Made by a program: the position numbers and the translations under genes. This document shows positions 21,669 through 25,022 of a stretch of 25,022 bases of DNA, piece by piece. The notes beneath the pieces were generated by a model, which did not search any database, was not told the DNA's origin, and saw nothing but the letters and a program-made list of their open reading frames with translations. The stretch's first letter is position 1. The number at the start of each line of letters is the position of its first letter. The stretch lies in the IMG/VR virus record IMGVR_UViG_3300036715_000976, positions 1 through 25,022 of that record; one strand, 5' to 3'. The stretch is from a virus.

Positions 21669-22094
21669 ATGAATGAGCCTGCGATTTTCCAGATTTCTCC
21701 GGGTGGCCGCTACCGTCAGGGCCACGCCGGGGAAACGATTTTCCCCATGGCGATGGACGCATCACAGGTCGGTGCATTTTTGCAATTCTGGGACATGGAG
21801 GGCGTGCAGTTTCAACTGGTCGTTATAAAGGCCCACCAGGCGCTCCCAGAGGCTCAAGGTGAAGAGAAAGGCGCGAGGACGTATAAAACACCAGCCCAGC
21901 GTCTCCACGCGAACGGCTGGCTCAATAATCCCGATTTTAAGTCGTTTCTGGGACTGCACTCGGAGACCCCGGAGACCGTGGTCCACGAGGCGGTGAAGGC
22001 GAGGCTTCATTTAAGCTCACTGGCGGAACTCACGGACGCGGATTTCACGGCACTACAAAGCGCGTTTCTGAAGTACAAACGAGGTGGAAGATGA
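21669..22094 (+). CDS. Hypothetical protein in the recombination operon
   Basis: This 141-residue protein starts eight bases after ERF with GAGG upstream. An N-terminal beta-like part (IFQISPGGRYRQG, MEGVQFQLVVIKAHQ) precedes a helical C-terminal half with LHSETPETVVHEAVKARLHLS and a repeated Leu pattern. The family is not recognised. Position between ERF and its coiled-coil partner suggests a role in recombination or single-strand DNA handling; this is inference. It overlaps the next gene by ATGA. Confidence 0.65.
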   Translation: MNEPAIFQISPGGRYRQGHAGETIFPMAMDASQVGAFLQFWDMEGVQFQLVVIKAHQALPEAQGEEKGARTYKTPAQRLHANGWLNNPDFKSFLGLHSETPETVVHEAVKARLHLSSLAELTDADFTALQSAFLKYKRGGR

Positions 22095-22744
22095 GTGTTG
22101 AAATAGAGGTGTACGCGGAGAAAGTCAAGGAAACGGCCGTATCTGCGTTGGCGCTCGTAGAAAGAACAGAGGTCACGAATGAGGCCACTTACGCCTTCGT
22201 AGCCGAACAGCGTGCGCTGGCGGGGACGTTCATCAAAGAGGCCAAGGCCAAGATGAAGCCCATTATAACAAAGGCGCATGAGGCGCACAAAGCCGCGCTG
22301 GCCCTTGAAAAAGAACTTTGCGCCCTACCTGAACAGGTCATCAATGCGTGTGATTCCAAACTTATCCCTTACCGTGAGGCGCAAGAGGCCGCGAAACGGG
22401 CGCTAATCGAAGAGGAACAGCGCAAGGCAAGGGAGGCGCAAGAAAGAGCCTTGGCCGAGGCGCAGAAAGCTATGGCCGCTGGGGACACGGAAGCCGTAGA
22501 GGCGGCCAAGCAGGCCATTGTGGCGGCGGAGGCCCCGTTAACGTTAGCGGCGGCTCTGGACTCCACGCCCAAGGTGGCCGGAGTGAGTTATCGGACGGTC
22601 TCCGAAGTGGTCGTGGTCACGCCGTCACTCGTGCCAGATGAATATTGGGAACTGAATATGGTCAAAATCCGCGAGGACGCTTTGAACGGTGTGGTGATTC
22701 CTGGCATTGAAGTGCGGAAGAAAACGGTGGCGGTGAACAGGTAA
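22091..22744 (+). CDS. Recombinase-associated coiled-coil phage protein
   Basis: This 217-residue protein has an N-terminal region (YAEKVKETAVSALALVERTE) and a long Ala/Glu/Lys helix from about 60 to 150 (EAQEAAKRALIEEEQRKAREA). Its small C-terminal domain has the phrases GVSYRTVSEVVVVTPSLVPD and EYWELNMVKIREDAL, then IPGIEV. Proteins of this shape, with a C-terminal domain in the style of VPEEYW..IPGV, commonly accompany ERF or RecT genes in siphophages, but the biochemical role is unknown. The gene starts on the ATGA overlap with GAGG before it. Confidence 0.75.
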   Translation: MSVEIEVYAEKVKETAVSALALVERTEVTNEATYAFVAEQRALAGTFIKEAKAKMKPIITKAHEAHKAALALEKELCALPEQVINACDSKLIPYREAQEAAKRALIEEEQRKAREAQERALAEAQKAMAAGDTEAVEAAKQAIVAAEAPLTLAAALDSTPKVAGVSYRTVSEVVVVTPSLVPDEYWELNMVKIREDALNGVVIPGIEVRKKTVAVNR

Positions 22745-22757
22745 AAGGAGGTGTACG

Positions 22758-22970
22758 ATGTTCAGATGCCCGCATAATGGTGTTAATATAACAACTCAAA
22801 CGTGTCTGAATCTCCAGGAAACATGGGCGGCGGGCGAGCGGGTGGCATGTGCTGGTAGACACTGTCATCTCTACACGTGCGATATCGACAACAGTGAGGC
22901 CGCACGGCGGGAGTGGATTGAGCAACACTGCGGAGTGCGGCAGCTATTGATGAAGGAGAAAACGCCATGA
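22758..22970 (+). CDS. Five-Cys mini-protein, paralogue 1
   Basis: This 70-residue protein has cysteines at 4, 16, 31, 36 and 41, spacing C-x11-C-x14-C-x4-C-x4-C, with shared landmarks CP at the start, CL..QE.W, and C.G..C....CD. The gene at 23693 encodes the same Cys spacing exactly. A zinc-binding or redox fold is likely. After the Cys domain a helix (SEAARREWIEQHCGVRQLLM) ends the protein. AAGGAGGTG gives strong initiation. The stop overlaps the RlpA-like start. Confidence 0.7.
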   Translation: MFRCPHNGVNITTQTCLNLQETWAAGERVACAGRHCHLYTCDIDNSEAARREWIEQHCGVRQLLMKEKTP

Positions 22971-23449
22971 AGCGCCTTTGGTGGCTACCCGCTATTTTCG
23001 CCCTGGCCTGTGTGGGCCTGTACCTGTGGATGGCCCGCCTCGCCAAGGATTTACAGACGCTCGATGTGGCCGGCCCGGACCCTGCCGCTGTGGCGCGAAC
23101 TGCCAAAGAGATTGAGCAATTCAATGCGGAAAGCGCAGCTTTGCAGGCAGCCGTTGACCGGCGGCTGGCGTCCTGGTACGGCAAGGAGTTCGACGGGAAG
23201 AGAACGGCCAACGGTGAGACTTTCGACCGCTGGGCTCCGACCTGTGCGAGCCTAGACTATGCGCCTGGAACTTGGCTCAAAATCGTGGACGTGAAGACGC
23301 GGCGCTGGGTGATTGTGCGGGTCAATGACTCTGGACCTTACGTCCCTGGGCGGTCCATTGACCTATCCGAAGGCGCTGCGCATCAGCTTGGGATGCGCGA
23401 GCGTGGTGTAGCAATCGTGGAAGTCAAAGTTCTGGAGGTGAAGCCATGA
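22967..23449 (+). CDS. Membrane-anchored RlpA-like double-psi barrel protein
   Basis: This 160-residue protein has an N-terminal membrane anchor (residues about 5-23, LPAIFALACVGLYL) and an RlpA-like barrel at about 68-158: ASWYGKEFDGKRTANGETFD, VIVRVNDSGPYVPGRSIDLS and AAHQLGM. RlpA proteins are lytic transglycosylases acting on denuded glycan strands. Glu84, Asp87 and Asp121 of the active-site region are kept, but the His of the usual TAAH motif is Ser95 (TCAS). The Cys in ALAC is not a good lipobox and hydrophobic residues continue past it, so an uncleaved anchor is more likely. The gene sits among early genes, away from the lysis module. Confidence 0.85.
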   Translation: MKRLWWLPAIFALACVGLYLWMARLAKDLQTLDVAGPDPAAVARTAKEIEQFNAESAALQAAVDRRLASWYGKEFDGKRTANGETFDRWAPTCASLDYAPGTWLKIVDVKTRRWVIVRVNDSGPYVPGRSIDLSEGAAHQLGMRERGVAIVEVKVLEVKP

Positions 23450-23715
23450 CCGCTGATAAGTGCCTATGTAGATTCTGGGCACAAAACTGGTCGCCGAGTA
23501 GAAGACGCTATGCCGCGCATACACACGCGGTAGGATGCCCCTACAGGACCCGCGTAGATGAACTGGAAGAGGCCATTGCCGAATTGCTCTACGCCATGGA
23601 TACTTGGTCCACAGATGAATGTGGCTTACACCCTAGCGCCGTGGAGGCATACAGAGCGGGCCTCAAAGCCCTGGGAGTGAAGGAGAACGAGCATGAGATT
23701 TCAATGCCCCTTTAG
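23446..23715 (+). CDS. Hypothetical protein
   Basis: This 89-residue protein starts on an ATGA overlap with the RlpA-like gene, with GGAGG 8 bases before. A basic Cys-containing start (CLCRFWAQNWSPSRRRY), then HTHAVGCPYRTRVDELEEAIAELL, and an acidic Ala-rich helix. Histidines and cysteines in the first 35 residues could bind a metal ion, but no clear motif is complete. It overlaps the next gene by 23 bases. Confidence 0.6.
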   Translation: MTADKCLCRFWAQNWSPSRRRYAAHTHAVGCPYRTRVDELEEAIAELLYAMDTWSTDECGLHPSAVEAYRAGLKALGVKENEHEISMPL

Positions 23716-23923
23716 TAAGAAGGCGGTGACGGCGGAGGCGTGCCTGGAAGAGCAAGAGAAGTGGGATGACGCTGAGAAAGCGCAGTGCAACGGCGACCGC
23801 TGCGTCCACTTCGTGTGCGATTCCATATATAGTCACCGCGAGCGCCTTATCTGGATTTACCGCATGGAAATGGACCGTCAAGCGGTAGAACGGAAGGCCC
23901 CGCCACCGGCGATAGGAGCGTGA
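23693..23923 (+). CDS. Five-Cys mini-protein, paralogue 2
   Basis: This 76-residue protein has cysteines at 5, 17, 32, 37 and 42, matching the spacing of the gene at 22758. Shared residues include CP at the start, T..(A/T)CL..QE.W, and C.G..C....CD. The C-terminal helix (RERLIWIYRMEMDRQAVERK) differs from the first paralogue. AAGGAG is placed about 8 bases before ATG 23693, within the preceding gene. The two copies flank the RlpA-like and one hypothetical gene, so they arose by duplication or were gathered from related sources. Confidence 0.7.
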   Translation: MRFQCPFSKKAVTAEACLEEQEKWDDAEKAQCNGDRCVHFVCDSIYSHRERLIWIYRMEMDRQAVERKAPPPAIGA

Positions 23924-23924
23924 G

Positions 23925-24287
23925 GTGCGATACAACATTGAGCCCTGCCCGAAGCCCAGGATGACACAACGGGACAAGTGGGCCAAGCGGCCGAGCGTTA
24001 TGCGCTACTGGCAGTTCTGCAATGAATGCCAGCGTGCCAAGGTGTGGGTGCCGGAAGCGGGAGCCACAATCGTATTCTACCTTCCCATGCCAGAGTCCTG
24101 GAGCCGGAAGAAGAGAGCATTGTACGACGGGCAGCCGCATCAACAAAAGCCGGATTTAGACAATCTGGTCAAGGCCGTGTTGGATGCCATTTACGGCGAC
24201 GATTCCGGCGTCTGGGACACGCACTCCCAGAAGCGCTGGACTAGCGAGGCGAAAGGCTATTTCACCGTGGACGTTGAGCCGGTATAG
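23925..24287 (+). CDS. rusA: RusA-type Holliday junction resolvase
   Basis: This 120-residue protein contains the RusA core: KPDLDNLVKAVLDAI at residues 75-89, then GDDSGVWD. Asp77 and Asp79, Lys83 and the Asp92/93 pair match the metal-binding and catalytic residues of E. coli RusA (Asp70, Asp72, Lys76, Asp91). The length equals the family standard of about 120. RusA cuts four-way junctions, resolving intermediates made by annealing recombinases such as the ERF protein upstream. The start is GTG at 23925, one base after the previous stop, with AGGAG about seven bases before. Confidence 0.9.
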   Translation: MRYNIEPCPKPRMTQRDKWAKRPSVMRYWQFCNECQRAKVWVPEAGATIVFYLPMPESWSRKKRALYDGQPHQQKPDLDNLVKAVLDAIYGDDSGVWDTHSQKRWTSEAKGYFTVDVEPV

Positions 24288-24296
24288 GAGGAAGCC

Positions 24297-24419
24297 ATGA
24301 GTTTCCTGTTGGCCCTGGCGGCGTTGTGGTGTTTTGTAGTGGCGAGAGAAAGGAGGAGGCAGCTATGGCCAGTAATTTTTGCCGAGAGTGCCAAATTGCC
24401 AACGAGGAGGAGAGCATGA
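24297..24419 (+). CDS. 40-residue membrane mini-protein
   Basis: ATG 24297 has AGGAGG (24286-24291) five bases upstream. The product has one membrane helix (SFLLALAALWCFVVA) then a basic run RERRR. The stop overlaps the ATG at 24416 (ATGA). The second half runs through the ribosome sites of the downstream frame, so this could be a leader-like translational coupler; a small toxin or inhibitor is also possible. Confidence 0.45.
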   Translation: MSFLLALAALWCFVVARERRRQLWPVIFAESAKLPTRRRA

Positions 24420-24610
24420 AGCTGAAAAGGTGGGAAATCACTCGGACCGAGGGCGAAGAGGGCGAATTGACTGCCATAACGTTTTACGGACCCTGGCGGA
24501 ATGGCGTCAATGCCGCGTTCACCATTTACTCCGATGAGACGGCAGGGAAGCCGGAGTTCGTCGAATGGCTCTTGCGGAAGCTGAACGCAAAGCCAAAACG
24601 TAGGACTTGA
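24365..24610 (+). CDS. Hypothetical small protein with two possible starts
   Basis: The frame has two good starts. ATG 24365 (81 residues, preceded by GGAGGAGG) adds a CREC pair; ATG 24416 (64 residues, preceded by GAGGAGGAG) overlaps the previous stop as ATGA, the favoured style in this genome. The shared part is KRWEITRTEGEEGELTAITF, then NAAFTIYSDETAG and a basic end (NAKPKRRT), like a small beta-alpha domain. No known family. The end of the gene contains the -35 of the next promoter. Confidence 0.6.
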   Translation: MASNFCRECQIANEEESMKLKRWEITRTEGEEGELTAITFYGPWRNGVNAAFTIYSDETAGKPEFVEWLLRKLNAKPKRRT

Positions 24611-24635
24611 CTTTTAGCGCGTGAGGAATTATATT
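24607..24635 (+). promoter_or_regulatory. Sigma70-type promoter (copy B)
   Basis: TTGACT (24607-24612), 17-base spacer, TATATT (24630-24635), overlapping the stop of the preceding gene. Shares TTGACTTTT, an in-register GAGG and ATTATATTT with the promoter at 16137. A hairpin GACCGGCA (24642-24649) with TGCTGGTC (24653-24660) follows close to the expected start. Confidence 0.8.
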
Positions 24636-24682
24636 TAGACTGACCGGCACGGTGCTGGTCATGCTCTTGGCAGGAGCGCAAA

Positions 24683-24808
24683 ATGAAGGCGGCACACAGA
24701 CAATCCGAAAAAGGGCTAAGCGGCTTCCACCTTCACCGTTTGGCCCCAGTCCTAGCCCGCCGGGCTGCCAAACCGGCGGGCTGGGCATCATTTTGGAGGC
24801 TCCAATGA
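24683..24808 (+). CDS. Possible 41-residue basic leader peptide
   Basis: ATG 24683 has AGGAG (24672-24676) six bases upstream, and the frame ends on a TGA overlapping the next ATG (24805). The product is Arg/His/Leu/Ala-rich (SEKGLSGFHLHRLAPVLARR). An intrinsic terminator lies inside the frame, so it may be a leader whose translation sets read-through, or simply a chance frame over a structured RNA. The analogous place after the 16137 promoter has a GTG frame with a similar basic character, but it does not end at the next gene. Confidence 0.35.
   Translation: MKAAHRQSEKGLSGFHLHRLAPVLARRAAKPAGWASFWRLQ
24751..24794 (+). terminator. Strong intrinsic terminator after copy B promoter
   Basis: CCTAGCCCGCCGG (24751-24763) pairs with CCGGCGGGCTGGG (24773-24785) including one G-U pair, 9-base loop, followed by CATCATTTT (24786-24794). 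It stands between the promoter and the last gene, and its loop length and distance from the promoter match the copy at 16273-16309. Confidence 0.65.
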
Positions 24809-25022
24809 GCAAAAGAAGAACTTGTGGGACTTGTGTGCACGGTGATTTTAGCGGCGGATACCCTGTAGGCACGTGTCTAGTGGCGCGTGTCCTGTCCAAC
24901 GGGCTCGCGGATATAGGCATCCCACAGTCTATAGACCAGCGCCAGCCTATCAGATACCGCAAGATAAACGCTCTGGAAAGCGCTGCGCACTGCGTTTCTT
25001 ATGAGGCGAAGAAGAAGAGCGA
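24805..25022 (+). CDS. Cys-containing hypothetical protein (3' truncated)
   Basis: The frame is open to the window edge, giving 72 residues so far. ATG 24805 follows GGAGG (24795-24799) by five bases. The start is RRTCGTCVHGDFSGG with Cys7-x2-Cys10, then GTC at Cys24 and a later AHCVSY, so four cysteines could bind zinc. The gene lies directly behind the terminator, so its expression from the nearby promoter would need read-through. Confidence 0.65.
   Translation, partial: MSKRRTCGTCVHGDFSGGYPVGTCLVARVLSNGLADIGIPQSIDQRQPIRYRKINALESAAHCVSYEAKKKS

Noticed and set aside
1-25022. CRISPR array, insertion sequence or integrase
   Set aside because: No regularly spaced repeats, transposase motifs, terminal inverted repeats or recombinase motifs were found on either strand.

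Overview
This window is part of the genome of a tailed phage or prophage, most likely a siphovirus with a long flexible tail. Every supported gene lies on the + strand. The late half (about 1-16,025) runs in canonical virion order: end of a capsid-like protein, head-tail connector, HK97 gp10-like neck protein, tail terminator, tail tube, tail assembly chaperone with a -1 frameshift extension, tape measure, then a tail tip resembling that of gene transfer agents (DUF2460-like distal tail protein, DUF2163 hub protein, NlpC/P60 peptidase, large central hub). Tail-fibre-like genes and a lysis/envelope module follow. The host is inferred to be a diderm (Gram-negative) bacterium: the phage encodes an outer-membrane beta-barrel ending in Phe, several Sec-type signal peptides, and an RlpA-like cell-wall protein. 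The host phylum cannot be read from the sequence; Acidobacteriota-like style is only an impression.

The lysis/envelope module (13,388-16,025) holds a coiled-coil protein with one membrane segment, a DUF5675 protein, the beta-barrel, a small membrane protein (holin candidate) and a permuted NlpC/P60-like (YiiX-type) protein. No textbook endolysin is recognisable.

A 539-base gene-free region (16,026-16,564) separates the late genes from the early/replication genes. It contains an array of short palindromes, a strong sigma70-type promoter, a structured leader ending in an intrinsic terminator, and a long inverted repeat just before a ParB-MT-A70 adenine methyltransferase fusion gene. The promoter/leader/terminator layout recurs at 24,607-24,794. 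A third promoter with the same core (TTGACA-17-TATATT) starts a middle transcription unit at 19,684.

The right half (16,565-25,022) holds the methyltransferase fusion, a candidate PD-(D/E)XK nuclease-fold protein, an HNH endonuclease, many small hypothetical genes packed with ATGA overlaps and strong Shine-Dalgarno sites, and a recombination set (ERF single-strand annealing protein, a coiled-coil partner found beside such recombinases, RusA resolvase). Also here are an RlpA-like protein lacking the usual His of its active-site region and two paralogous five-Cys mini-proteins. No integrase, terminase, portal, polymerase, tRNA or CRISPR array is visible; the packaging genes probably lie upstream of base 1.
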